A stretch of 55,428 bases of DNA from Gelatoporia subvermispora B (Eukaryota; Basidiomycota; Agaricomycetes; Polyporales; Gelatoporiaceae). The translations under genes were made by a program, and so were the position numbers. How positions within the stretch are numbered: position 1 is the stretch's first letter; every line of letters starts with the position of its first letter. Below are positions 1 to 10,389 of this stretch, in pieces. A model generated the notes under the pieces. That model saw nothing but the letters and a program-made list of their open reading frames with translations. It had not been told where the DNA came from and did not search any database. Location of the stretch: positions 1,206,763 through 1,262,190 of the forward strand of contig KB445793.1 of the NCBI GenBank assembly GCA_000320605.2. The letters are read 5' to 3'.

Positions 1-119
1 CCCTAACCCTAACCCTAACCCTAACCCTAACCCTAACCCTAACCCTAACCCTAACCCTAACCCTAACCCTAACCCTAACCTAACCCTAACCCTAACCCTA
101 ACCCTTACCTTAACCCTAA
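1..119. repeat. Telomere, (CCCTAA)n array
   Basis: About 19 units of CCCTAA (TTAGGG on the G-rich strand) run from the first base. The array is regular to about position 100, apart from one 5-nt unit near 79-83, and then decays through variants such as CCCTTA and CCTTAA before the junction with unique sequence at about 118. TTAGGG is the usual telomere repeat of filamentous fungi. The C-rich strand reading inward shows that this is the left end of a chromosome. Confidence 0.97.
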
Positions 120-2003
120 GGACGTTGCCAAGGCCTGGAAGGAGGAAATTGACGCATTGTTGGTCTTTGTGAGTGCCCCACGCAGCATCGCTCGCAAAAT
201 CAGCGCTTCACAGCTCATACGGGTTCTTGGTGATGTGCCTCACAGGCTGGTCTGTTCTCCGCGGTGCTCACATCTTTCATCGTCGAGGTGTACTCCCAGC
301 TCGTGCCGAACCAGCCGTCGAGCGATCCGAACACCCAGATCCTCCTTAGGATAGCGACGCACCTGGAGCGCCTCTCTGCCACCGACAGCTCCGGCGCTCT
401 TACCTTCAACCCCGTGGTCGACATGGCGAGGCCCGACGTCGGCGCTCTTACGCAGCCCTCCTCCGCGTTGATTACAATAAACGCACTCTGGTTCACGAGC
501 CTCATCCTGAGCCTATCCGCGTCTTGTATCGGACTAATTGTACGGCAGTGGCTGAACCACTTTATCAGTCCGATACCTGCGGATCCCATCGCGAGCACGT
601 ACATCCACTGTCTCCGCTGGTACATGGGCTTCGTCGCGTGGCACGTTTCCGGCACTCTCAGTATCCTCCCGATCCTCCTCCAGCTCGCGGTCATCCTCTT
701 CCTTGTCGGACTTATCGTCTTGCTTTGGTCGCTCAGCTTCGCCATCGCAGGCATCGCGACCCCGCTCGTCGTACTACTCTTCTGCTTCATCACGTGGACG
801 ACACTCGTCCCGATCTGGAAGCCCAAGTGCCCGTACAAGTCGCCCCAGGCACTCTTCGCATGCTGGACTGTCGACTGGATCCACTCGCTTTACCGCTGGC
901 TCCTTGGGTGCGGCGCGAAGGTGCTCGACAAGATCCCGGGCTTCCCTAAGTCGCGCGCGCACGATGTGCTTGACCACCTCAAGGACCGCGCGGACGGACA
1001 CCGCAAGGTGTACCGTACATGGATCTCACAGGAGCAGGGTATCGTCGAGGACTTTGTGCGTGACGTAGTGGAGCGCTGCATGAAAGATCAGGACCAACAT
1101 GACGCGCACGATTCGGTTGCCCTCCGCCGTTTCCAGCGCTTCACGGAGGAGATGCAGCAGCCACTCACCTACGCTGGACGTGACGCTGTCGGCAAAATCA
1201 CTATCGACTCGGCGTCGCAGATCCCAGACCGCTTCGTGTGCGAGTTTGCAACGACTACTGGAGAGTGGCTAGTGCACAACGTACCATTGACCCGCGGATC
1301 GCTGGTTCAGCTAGTCACATTGGCAAACCGAGTCTACCATCAAGACGATGAACATAAGCGCGCAATCGGGAAAGTGTTGAATCTCATGCTGCGACGCCAG
1401 CCCTTGGTACTTGCATTGATCATGGATGACTGGCACGCCGAAGTGGACGGCAGCTCGCTAGTTGACCATGAGTGTAAGTGCTCGTACACATTTCGTAGCT
1501 GTAAAGTTTCCCCTGCTAACATGTTTGGCTTAGTTGTTGACTACATGATTGGCTTTGCTCGATGGAATCTGGATGAAGCTACGACGATAATCAAGAAAGC
1601 GATCAGAGATCAATCTGGCAGCCACCACTCGGCCTGGCAGCGGGGAAGGATAGTCGCCGCCGAGCACTCGTGCAGCCTCGCGATGCAATTCACGAATTTG
1701 CTGCCCACACCGTGCATACACGCCAACCTACAACGGAAGCTCGAAGATTTCGAGCGGGACCTATGGAAATGGCGAAACTTGACGGTAGACCTCAACATGA
1801 AGACGGTAACGCAGCCTGCGAACAAGTACTTTCAGCACATACAACGGCGCATCAAGGCATACCACCAAATCACGCTGGAGCCAGAGCCGGCCATCCGGCG
1901 GAACATGCAGGAGCAGCTGGAAAAGGCAGAGCGGCGCATGGCGGGCTCGAAAATACGCGCAGAACAGGTAGAGAGAATCCTCACCAGCAGTGCCGGACGA
2001 TGA
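118..2003 (+). pseudogene. DUF6535 membrane protein, 5' end lost at the telomere
   Basis: Exons <118-168, 246-1473 and 1534-2003 join in frame. The first exon reads K-D-V-A-K-A-W-K-E-E-I-D then LLVF; after a 77-nt intron (GTGAGT...CACAG) the frame continues AGLFSAVLTSF, the start of the DUF6535 domain common in Agaricomycetes. Several membrane segments follow (codons about 480-560 and 655-800), then a long soluble tail. The second intron (1474-1533, 60 nt, GTAAGT...TTAG, branch-like CTAAC) is a multiple of three without a stop, so it also reads through. There is no start codon or promoter before the telomere array, so the gene is truncated. The rest of the frame is intact, which suggests recent loss. 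Function of the family is unknown to me. The family call rests on recognition of the N-terminal motif and the membrane layout. Confidence 0.8.
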
Positions 2004-2510
2004 TCGATGATGACGCCTTCGCGGACCCGCAGCCTCCCGCCTCGGGCCCCTCGTCCTCGTCCTCATGCTCCTCGCCCTCGCCGTCGTCCTCCACGTCCAC
2101 GACCCCGGCGCAATCACCCACCATCGCGGGGGACATGGACTACCCCCCGCATCTGCACCGCTTCGACGCGTGGAATGGCTCGCCTGATTGCTTGACAAGT
2201 ACCGCTCGGACTCGTATATCGGAACCGACTGAAGACTCTTCGGGGAGCAGACCTCCAAGTTGCTCCCCTCATGCATGCGGCACGTAGTGTGGATCGTATC
2301 ATTGTGACCAATCGTGTAACAATACTTGACCCACGCATTCCTGGTCCAGACACGGCACTTCTTGGATATTTGCTTCCCCCCAGGCTTCGGAATCATGTTG
2401 GGAGATTCTGCTGGGAAGCGAACGAAGTAGAGTATTTACATTATCGCATTATCGCATATTGTGTACCAGTAGCATCACAAGAAATCATTAGCAGAATACT
2501 CGGGGCCAGT
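2004..2510. other. Spacer after the DUF6535 gene
   Basis: The first 150 bases are C-rich and would code Ser/Pro runs in one frame; they probably represent 3' flank. The rest is AT-richer. I see no gene in it. Confidence 0.5.
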
Positions 2511-2930
2511 TCATTGGAACTGTCTCTCGCGGTCAAAGTCATAACGTTTCGTCGGAACCTGTAAACCGAATGCGTGCGCGCTCAGGTGGCTGAGAAGCCA
2601 ACGGTAGAACGAAACCCGCTCTATGAATGCTCTATGTAGGTGAAAGCATTCATCGCGGGCCGCACATGTCAACCATCGATGTCCAGGTGACATGACCTGA
2701 AAGCGATACTTCTCCGAATGGCTGGTATACTGCTGATAGAGCTTGCCCTTTGCAAACCGTTGCTCTCCGGGTGGTCCTGGCCACGAAGCGGGTGCTTTTC
2801 GCTCCCATCGCACATGCTCCCTGATCATCACATAGTACATGCACGTCACGACGTAGATCCCAGGATTGTCCATCATTCTTACGTAGACTATCCAGCGCAC
2901 AAAATAAACAGAGCGGTCGAGCCCATGAAC
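2511..2930 (-). CDS. Unassigned open frame next to the copia insertion
   Basis: An open frame of about 130-140 codons runs on the minus strand, with aromatic and basic residues (Y-V-R-M-M-D-N-P-G near its start, W-P-G-P-P-G in the middle). It has no convincing ATG; the frame is open upstream into the sequence next to the retrotransposon. I do not recognise the family. It may be an exon or a remnant of a gene whose 5' part lay beyond 9853 before the copia element inserted, or a chance frame. Confidence 0.25.
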   Translation of the reverse strand, partial: VHGLDRSVYFVRWIVYVRMMDNPGIYVVTCMYYVMIREHVRWERKAPASWPGPPGEQRFAKGKLYQQYTSHSEKYRFQVMSPGHRWLTCAARDECFHLHRAFIERVSFYRWLLSHLSAHAFGLQVPTKRYDFDRERQFQ

Positions 2931-2999
2931 ACTAAACTCAATATTCGATTGACCTACTTATCTAGCTCCAGAAGCGGAGTCCTATTATGCGGTACGTTC

Positions 3000-3392
3000 T
3001 GTTAGATATTAAAAGCCTAGAGCACGCGACGATGTCGCTGTCAACACCTCAGACGGATCAGGAAGTCTGTATTGCTATGTACCTAGAGCACGCGACGATG
3101 TCGCTGTCAACACTAAGGTACAATCAGTCTCGACGCATGTAGCTGTAGCGTAATGTCGTACTCACCCTCAGACGGATCAGGAAGTCTGAGGGCTTCTACT
3201 CTACGAATGCGAGAAAACAAAGAAACAGAGGATTACATAAGAACTATACAGTTTCGACGGAAGCATCGTATGTTAGATCGAACATACTGATATAACGGGC
3301 GGGTTTCCTCATTAGGCAATGGCGCGCCGCCACAGGTGCGCCGTTGTGCGCCACCGCGCGAGCGCGGGCGAGCCCGCTCTTGAAATCCAACA
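3000..3392 (-). repeat. 3' LTR of the copia element
   Basis: This 393-bp copy lies downstream in element orientation. Its ends TGTTAGAT and ATCCAACA form a short imperfect inverted repeat. It contains two direct copies of a 32-bp unit (3016-3047 and 3082-3113), each with a GCGAC-GAT-GTCGC stem, and a perfect 9-bp stem CCCTCAGAC/GTCTGAGGG at 3165-3192. Confidence 0.95.
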
Positions 3393-3403
3393 CTCCCCCT
3401 CAA
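3393..3403 (-). promoter_or_regulatory. Polypurine tract of the copia element
   Basis: The minus strand reads TTGAGGGGGAG directly before the 3' LTR, as expected for the plus-strand primer. The pol stop codon TGA (3400-3402) overlaps it. Confidence 0.85.
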
Positions 3404-6400
3404 GACGGGCGCAGGCCCAGGGCGCGGGCGAAGTGTTTAGCCTTCGGGCTGGGCAGCGGCTTCGTGAGAGTGTCGGCGATCATGTCGTCGGTGGGACAGT
3501 ATTCCAGAGACACCTTCCCTTCTTCTACGACCCAGCGGATAAAATGGAAGCGAATGTCGATATGCTTGGTACGGGCGTGGAACTGATCATTTTGTGCGAG
3601 GGCAATGGCCGACTGGTTGTCTGACTTGAGCGGTAACGTCTCGGCAGCCACCATGAAGATCTCCGAAACGAACACGCGCAGCCAAATAGCTTCCTTCGCA
3701 GCATGCGTCGCGGCCACATACTCGGCTTCGGTCGTCGACAACGCCACAATTTCTTGTCTCTTGGAGCTCCACGACACAGCGCCTCCACCGACGAGAAAGA
3801 CGTAGCCTGATATGGCGTGCCGATCTTCATGCGACATTCCGTCCGCGTCGGAGTACCCTACCAGACCGTCGTCTCGTCCACCCAACACAAGCCACCACTC
3901 GCGAGTCCCCTTCAGGTAACGGAAGACCCTCTTTACGGCATCCCAGTGCGCCCTTCCAGGATTTTCTGAGAACCTGGCCAGAACACTCACAGCATATGCA
4001 ATGTCCGGGCGCGTGCCGAGTGCAGCGTACATCAAAGAGCCAATGGCCTCGCGATAAGGGATGTCACGCATCTTAGCAAACTCGCGTGGCGTCGTGGGAC
4101 CCTGAGACTTGCTAAGATGGACATGAGCATCCATTGGCGACGAGACGGGCTTCGAGTCCACAAGTCCGAAACAACTTAGGATAGAGTCCACGTATGAGCG
4201 TTGTGAGAGAGATATGGTTCCCGCGTCTTCATCGCGCTTGACCTCGATACCGAGCAACCAGTGGATAGGACCCAGATCTGACATCTCTAGCCGGGCCTTC
4301 AATTTCCCTTTAAAGCGCGCGAGTAGATCGCCAGAGTTAGCAACAAGAGTCAGGTCATCGACATGGACAGCAAGAGTGATGAAATCGCCGTTCGGCTGGT
4401 GAACATAGAATACGGCGTGGTCGACCTCGCAGCGCGTGAGACCGATGTCGATGAGTATAGTCCAGAGGGTTTGGTACCAGCGGCGACCACTTTGCTTCAG
4501 ACCGTAGATGGCTTTAAGCAGCCGGAGGACTTTTCCGATACTATCAGGCGCGTGATAACCAGGAGGCTGCGACATGAAAATTTGCTCATTTTCGTCCAGC
4601 TTGCCGTATAAGAAGGCACTCTTCACGTCTATCTGGTGTGCGGCCCATCCATTTTGAGCTGCCAGCGCTTGGGCAACCAATCTCGCTTTGTACTTCTCGA
4701 TATCTCCGGACGCGTTCTTCTTAATCTTGAACACCCATTTGCTGCCTACAACGTTCGCGTTCTTCGGCTTGTCGACCAGCTTCCAGGTTTCCGCTTTCTC
4801 GAGTCTTGCTAGCTCTTCTGTGACGGCCTCCTCCCATCTTGTCCAATCTGGGTGCCTCTTTGCTTCTGCTAAGCTTCGTGGTTCAAGTCCCTCCGCATCG
4901 GATATCGCGGCAGACATTGCGTATTCATCGGCTACTCCCCCAGAATGTTGTGACTCTTCTGCAGTGGCGGCTACCTCGGTTGGTATCTGTAGGCCTGGCG
5001 GCATATTCTCGGCGTTCTCACCCTCAAGGATTCTTTGGATATACGTGCTGGGCTTTCGTGCTCGACTAGGGCGGATATAGGGCGGTTTGTCTGGTACGCT
5101 GTCGCCGGGGGCGCTATGCTCGATAAGACTTGTATCTGGCTCGGCAACTTCGTTCTCTGGCTCGACGTTTTCGTCATCGCTTCCCTCCTCCACGAGCTGC
5201 GCACGCGGCGTCTCCTGCGGCTGGAAGATGACGGTCCTTTCCACAGTCACAGTCCCCGTCTTGGGCCAATAGATTCGCTGCCCTTGGCTGTTCAGGTCGA
5301 CGCCAACCCAACGCCCCTCACGTGCGCGTCCGTCGAGCTTTGAACCTGAGGGGTCGTGCACCCAGGCTCAGCATCCAAAAGCGTGTGCGCCGGAAATGTC
5401 AGGCTTGACGCCAAAAGCCACTTCGTACGGCGTGGTCTCCTTTCCGAGAGGCTTTGTCGTCATGCGGTTTTTCAACCAAGTGGCGTGCATGATCGCCTCG
5501 CCCCAGAGAGTCTTTGGTAGGCCGCTGTCATGGAGCATTGCTCGCACACGACTGAGCAGGACGCCGTTCAACCGTTCTGCGACGCCGTTTTCTTCTGGGG
5601 TGTCGTGGACTGTGAGGCGGTGTGTCGTACCATCCTCGTCGAGCATGTCCTGGAGCTCTTTTGCGATGTATTCTCCTCCGCGGTCGCTCTGCAAGGTCCC
5701 TACCCGACGCTTGAACCGGGACTTCATCCAACCACGATATTTCCCATACGCACGGCGGACGTCCCCTTTTTGGCGCAACAGGTATGTTGCTGAGAGTCGA
5801 GACTTGTCGTCGGTGAAGCTAACATAATACTTTCGCCCCCCGATGGATGCGACGTCAGCAGGGCCCCAGACATCCGTATGGACGACCTCACCCACTTCCT
5901 CGGCAAGTGGGCTGCTGCGCTCCTTCGGCACCGGCTTTCGCCGTGTCTTTGCGAAAATGCAGGAATCGCAGAACTCGATTTGGGAGGCCCCCACGAGTTT
6001 GACACCTGTCACCAGTCCTCGGCTGACAAGTTTCTGCACGGCTTCTGGCGACGCGTGGCCCAGGCGACGATGAAGTTCTTCCAGGGTGACTTCTTCGAGG
6101 GCGACGTGTGCTGACTCCCCTTCCTGTTCAACCTTATACAGACCACCGCTGCGGAGAATCTCCCCCACCACGGTACCATCCTTGTCCCGTATCTGGCATC
6201 TACCGCCCCCGAACAGCGCTGAGTATCCGGCAGCATCTATGCAGCCAACAGATATCAGGGTGACTCCCATCTGGGGAGCGTATAGCACGTCGCGGAGGCG
6301 AATTTTGGAGAAGCCCGCTCCATTAGGGACTTCGACAACCATGTCCCCAACGCCTATAGCGTGGAAGCGTTGCTGGTTCGCTGCGTTGATAGGTCTTGGC

Positions 6401-7167
6401 GGTATCTCGGTGAGTGACAGAAAACGATCTCGGAAGGGGGATAAATGTTTCGTCGCTCCAGAGTCGAATAGGTCGACATGCTTGCACCCTATGTCGCCAT
6501 GTACGACCGCGGCAATGTCGATCTCGCTTTCTGAGTCGCACACGTCACTTTCTGCCTCTGCGTCTGTGCGTTCGTCATCCCAAACTTCATCATCAGAGTC
6601 TGAGTCTGATACGCATTGCAGTCCAGGCATGTCGTCGTTGGGGAAAAGAAGTGGTTCAGCGGCCTCGAAGTAGGTCGACAAAGTAATCTCATTTTCGCTA
6701 ACTGACTCGGATTCGTCTACAGCTGCCAACCAACTGTACTCGACATCACTGTCCTCCTCTAGCACGGCGTTTGCGGCTGTAGTTCCTCTTCCTCCGCTAT
6801 CCCCGCTCGAGTTTTCGCTCTTGACTCTAGGACTCGGACATTGGCTTTTGCGGTGTCCTGTACCCCCACAGTTCCAGCAGGTGAGTTCCTTTCTGGGTCC
6901 CGCCGGTCTGTCACTAGCGCCGTCTCTGCCCTTTCCAGAGAGCCTTCTACGCACATCCTCCGCAGAGTATGCTGCATCTCGCTCGTCCCTGCTGACCTTA
7001 GGCTTGGCCGCGGCCCGACTAGGTAGGCGTTTTCGTTCGTACTCCTGCTTGAGATATTGGATGGCTTGATCCGGGGTGATGAGCGTGCCGAGCAATCTGC
7101 CAGCGTTCATCATTCCGGATAGGAAGTCAGCGTACTGGGCAGGGACGGATTTGAGGATCTGTGCGCA
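3400..7167 (-). pseudogene. copia gag C-terminus and pol (PR-IN-RT-RNase H)
   Basis: From 7167 the frame resumes gag (A-Q-I-L-K-S-V-P), then a CCHC knuckle CWNCGGTGHRKSQC, the protease active site DSGATKHLS, a GAG-pre-integrase zinc motif (RRLGH ... CDSCIFAK), and integrase with D (HTDVWGP), D (SDRGGEY) and E (TPEENGVAERLN). TGA at 5368-5370 separates this from RT/RNase H, in the same frame. RT shows GSKWVFKIKK, KARLVAQ, HQIDVKSAFLYG and the catalytic HVDDL. The conserved stretch normally found between KARLVA and the LALAA segment (G-F-x-Q ... E-T-F/Y-A-P-V) is absent, suggesting loss of about 28 codons. RNase H follows, with KRQEIVALSTTEAEYVA and KSDNQSAIAL, up to TKPLPSPKAKHF near the end. 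Non-functional as it stands. Confidence 0.92.
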
Positions 7168-8834
7168 CATCAGGAAAGCGTCCAGTTGGTCTGACACGTC
7201 TGAAACGTCTGGATCAGACATTTTCAGACGAAAAGTCGATCAGACACTGTTGTCTGAATCCATAAGGTTCATTTCTGAACCAGATGGTCGGTATCTTATT
7301 CAGACTACCTCAGACACTATCCAGACGCTTCTCAGGATTAAATCAGACATCTGTAAGACACAAGATATATTACAACTATCGTGATGGTATATACATTTGC
7401 GCCCAATACGTTTGCGAACAGGATAGTGTGGTGCCCAACTTAGCTGCTACCGGGATACGATTGGTCTTACCGACATCGCAGATATTTACTGTGAGGAGCG
7501 AGAACACAGCGAAGCCCGGCACTGTGAGTTCGAAATGTACTGGGGACCAAGAAGATGTATATCTCGTGAGTGCAGATTCTATTGAGGGAGGTGGTAGCGA
7601 TCGGGTGACATGTTACGAGGTGCGCTGGGGGAGAAGATTCATGTGCAAGGTGGCAGGAGAGCCAAAGGAGGGTGAGCGGAGAACGAAGGCACAGACAAGG
7701 GAAGGTAAACGTACAGAGTGCACACTGAGCTGAATGTACTTGATGCAGACAGACGGCGTCTCTGGACCAGGTGTCAAGGGCTTTTAATAATTGTCCGGAA
7801 GAGCCAGCGGGAGAGGAATGTTAGCGTGCTCGTTCAACAACATTGGGAAGTTCGCAAAGATGAAGAAGTAAATATCGGAAGCATACTCTGAGGGCCTTCG
7901 CATGCGCCAGCTACATACCATATACGTGGCGAGCACAGTGTACCACAAATAAACAATGTATCCGCAATGATACATTTGTAGATCGAGTTACCACACTCTG
8001 AGAACCGCAATGATACTTGCGACCAATTTCACGGGGCACAGTGTCTTCCGACTCACCTAACACGATCCAAACGCGGCGTCCCCGTGCAGTCTGCTGTGAA
8101 CGATCGAAAGGTCCCGCACAGCATCCACCGGCACACCCGGACTGCGAGCTGTCGACACACTAGAGATCACGACTATTTGCTGAGAACATCAGACTCACCA
8201 TAGTTCCAGTACTTGAAGCCGTTGCCCTTTCCGACCCGTTGCTGTTTGCCCAGTCACGCAAGGGTACACACGAATCACCCATGGCGCCATAGTAGAACGC
8301 AATGCACATACCAGACAACCTGTGACAGCCTGTATGAGCTAGATAAGGGAGATGTATGACCAGGCGGTGGGGCAGTAGTTTCGTGTTTGAGGACTTCAAG
8401 GACTGAAGATGAAAGAGAACAGAGTGGTCAGCGAGCAAAGAACTCCGGCTAAGAGACCGTGGGAACGTCTTGCTATCGTTCAACATAATCACGTGATATG
8501 AAGACTTGAAAAATTAAACGTCTTACCACAATGCCGCCTCCCCATTGCATGAGGCAAAATTTATCAAGCACCCGTAACAACTGTTGTCTGCAGCGCAGCC
8601 TCATAAGATCCATTCGTGCATCTTCATCACTATACAGAGCGGAACTGATGGAAATCCGCATAATTCTACGAGATTGGTGCGGATAGAAATTTAAGGTGTG
8701 GGCGCGGATCGAACGACGGTGCTCCGCAATGGAGAAGCGCTCAAGACCCCTCAGAGCGAGGTCAGACCCTCAGAAGGATCCAGGACGGTTTCAGACGCGT
8801 CAGACGCGTCCAGAGAGTGGACACTTTCCTGATG
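7168..8834. mobile_element. Non-autonomous inverted-repeat DNA element nested in copia gag
   Basis: This 1667-bp insertion has imperfect terminal inverted repeats. The left end reads CATCAGGAAAGCGTCCA and the reverse complement of the right end CATCAGGAAAGTGTCCA; the similarity continues inward through CGTCTGAAA...GTC...TGGATC for over 50 bp. It is flanked by CA on both sides (7166-7167 and 8835-8836), and gag is in frame across it if the element and one CA are left out. Both subterminal regions are packed with CAGAC/GTCTG pentamers, like transposase-binding arrays. I see no transposase gene inside. The 2-bp duplication and the CATCAGG end do not let me name a superfamily; it could be CACTA-like or something else. 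Confidence 0.75.
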
Positions 8835-9451
8835 CAGTAGTCCTGGTCGGATACTTCGACGCCTATCGCCGACAGTTCTTCGACCATCTCTCCGAGCGTA
8901 TCAAGGTGCCTTGAGATGTCACCGTGTTCGGTGCAGCGCATGGTTTGAAAGCGCTCGAGTGTGTTGGACTGGACGAGCGGCGTCTTGTCCTTGAATTCAG
9001 AGCAAATCCAAGTCCACATGTCCGCGACGCTGTCACCGTTGCGCTTCATCCTGCGAAGGACGGTGTCGGGGACAAGGCGAGCAAGCAGGTCTCAAGCCTT
9101 GGCTTCTTTCTTGCGCCAAGCGCGATAGTCAAGGGCGTATTTTTCGTCTAGTTTCTTGTCCTTCGAGGGGAGAGGCAAAATTTCTCCTTGCTCCAGCAGC
9201 AGCTGAGCATTAGCGCTCTCCGCGAGCGACGGCGGAGGTGCAGTCCCGGCGCGCCAGTTTGCGAGCGGGTCAACCGGCCGGGGATCCTCTCCCGTGAGGT
9301 GCCCATGCAAGTCTCTTGCATCCAGGGCCCAGGCCAGGCGGGTCTTGAAGACCGGCCAATTTGATCCGTCTGTTTTCAGGTGGGGAATTCCCGAGAGCCC
9401 ATTGGCATCTCGGGCATCGTCGCGTTCTAACGCTGGCGCCTCGGGGCTCAT
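8835..9451 (-). pseudogene. copia gag, N-terminal part (one stop, interrupted)
   Basis: The frame starts with MSPEAPALER at 9451, inside the primer-binding site. It contains the features of a copia-type Gag (W-P-V-F-K-T-R-L near residue 32, then the helical region with R-F-Q-T-M-R and V-S-D-Q-D-Y). A TGA at 9092-9094 interrupts it after about 119 codons, but the same frame continues on both sides. At 8834 the frame runs into the nested element. The rest of gag resumes at 7167 in register, so the two halves belong together. Confidence 0.85.
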
Positions 9452-9455
9452 AACC
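9443..9455 (-). promoter_or_regulatory. Primer-binding site for a half-tRNA (initiator Met)
   Basis: Directly inside the 5' LTR the minus strand reads GGTTATGAGCCCC. This is complementary to the anticodon arm of eukaryotic initiator tRNA-Met (GGGCTCATAACC), not to a tRNA 3' end. Drosophila copia is known to prime from an internal fragment of initiator tRNA-Met in this way. The ATG inside this site (9449-9451) is also the gag start codon. Confidence 0.8.
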
Positions 9456-9848
9456 TGTTAGATATTAAAAGCCTAGAGCACGCGACGATGTCGCTGTCAA
9501 CACCTCAGACGGATCAGGAAGTCTGTATTGCTATGTACCTAGAGCACGCGACGATGTCGCTGTCAACACTAAGGTACAATCAGTCTCGACGCATGTAGCT
9601 GTAGCGTAATGTCGTACTCACCCTCAGACGGATCAGGAAGTCTGAGGGCTTCTACTCTACGAATGCGAGAAAACAAAGAAACAGAGGATTACATAAGAAC
9701 TATACAGTTTCGACGGAAGCATCGTATGTTAGATCGAACATACTGATATAACGGGCGGGTTTCCTCATTAGGCAATGGCGCGCCGCCACAGGTGCGCCGT
9801 TGTGCGCCACCGCGCGAGCGCGGGCGAGCCCGCTCTTGAAATCCAACA
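9456..9848 (-). repeat. 5' LTR of the copia element
   Basis: Identical in length and, by eye, in every base to the copy at 3000-3392. In element orientation it precedes the primer-binding site and gag and should carry the promoter. The base after it starts the CGTTC target duplication. Confidence 0.95.
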
Positions 9849-9853
9849 CGTTC

Positions 9854-10389
9854 ATGGTCAGCAGAACATACAATTGATCTTGTAAGCACTTTGTTATAAG
9901 ATCCGCAACCCAGCGGGATGCTTTACGAGGCATTCCGATATTGCGAAAGACCTGACAACCGCGTCCATGATTCTTCAAGCTTCAAGAGTGGTGAAGATAC
10001 CGATTCCACCGATTGCTATCAGAATCGAGTAGCAGAATGTGGCCCGTATGCGTCGGGTTCTGGTGGTTCTAGCGACTCTACCCACGCTCCGCTGATTTGC
10101 AGCTGCTCATCACCAGCAGCGCAATGACCATTCATCGGGCATAAAACGATGTCTCGCGATAGACCACCGCGTCGAGGTGCTAGATAGAACACGCAGGTGC
10201 TTTCCCCGACCATAGACCGCACCGTTTTTGCCTAACACCACACAGGAGCAGGAAGAATACTCAGGGCTTCATCGACTCTAGACGCAGCTCCAGAAAACAA
10301 TGCACGACGATGTTACAGCTGCACGACTAGTACGTACATATATAATGCACTTGTTCATCCTCATATGTGCCATCATGATAGTCCTCTGA
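9854..10389. other. Spacer between the retrotransposon and the nuclease gene
   Basis: I see no recognisable gene. A 44-codon minus-strand frame reaches the copia insertion point from the right and would continue only about 12 codons beyond it on the other side, so a gene broken by the insertion is possible but not shown. Confidence 0.4.

Larger units (their letters stand above)
3000..9848 (-). mobile_element. Ty1/copia LTR retrotransposon, defective, with nested insertion
   Basis: A 6849-bp element lies on the minus strand. Both LTRs are 393 bp, begin TG and end CA, and are identical as far as I can read. The flanks carry a 5-bp target duplication CGTTC (2995-2999 and 9849-9853). In coding order it has primer-binding site, gag, zinc knuckle, protease, integrase, reverse transcriptase, RNase H, polypurine tract; integrase before RT defines the Ty1/copia order. 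The body is inactivated by an in-frame TGA in gag (9092-9094), a TGA between integrase and RT (5368-5370), an apparent in-frame deletion in RT (junction near 4668-4671) and a 1667-bp insertion in gag. Identical LTRs argue for a very recent insertion of an already defective copy, or for LTR conversion. Confidence 0.95.

Noticed and set aside
215..838. 207-codon minus-strand frame over the DUF6535 gene
   Set aside because: It mirrors the real gene, which has membrane-domain motifs and correct introns; the frame is a shadow.
3016..3113. CRISPR-like array in the LTR
   Set aside because: Only two direct copies, inside an LTR of a fungal retrotransposon; no array and no cas genes.
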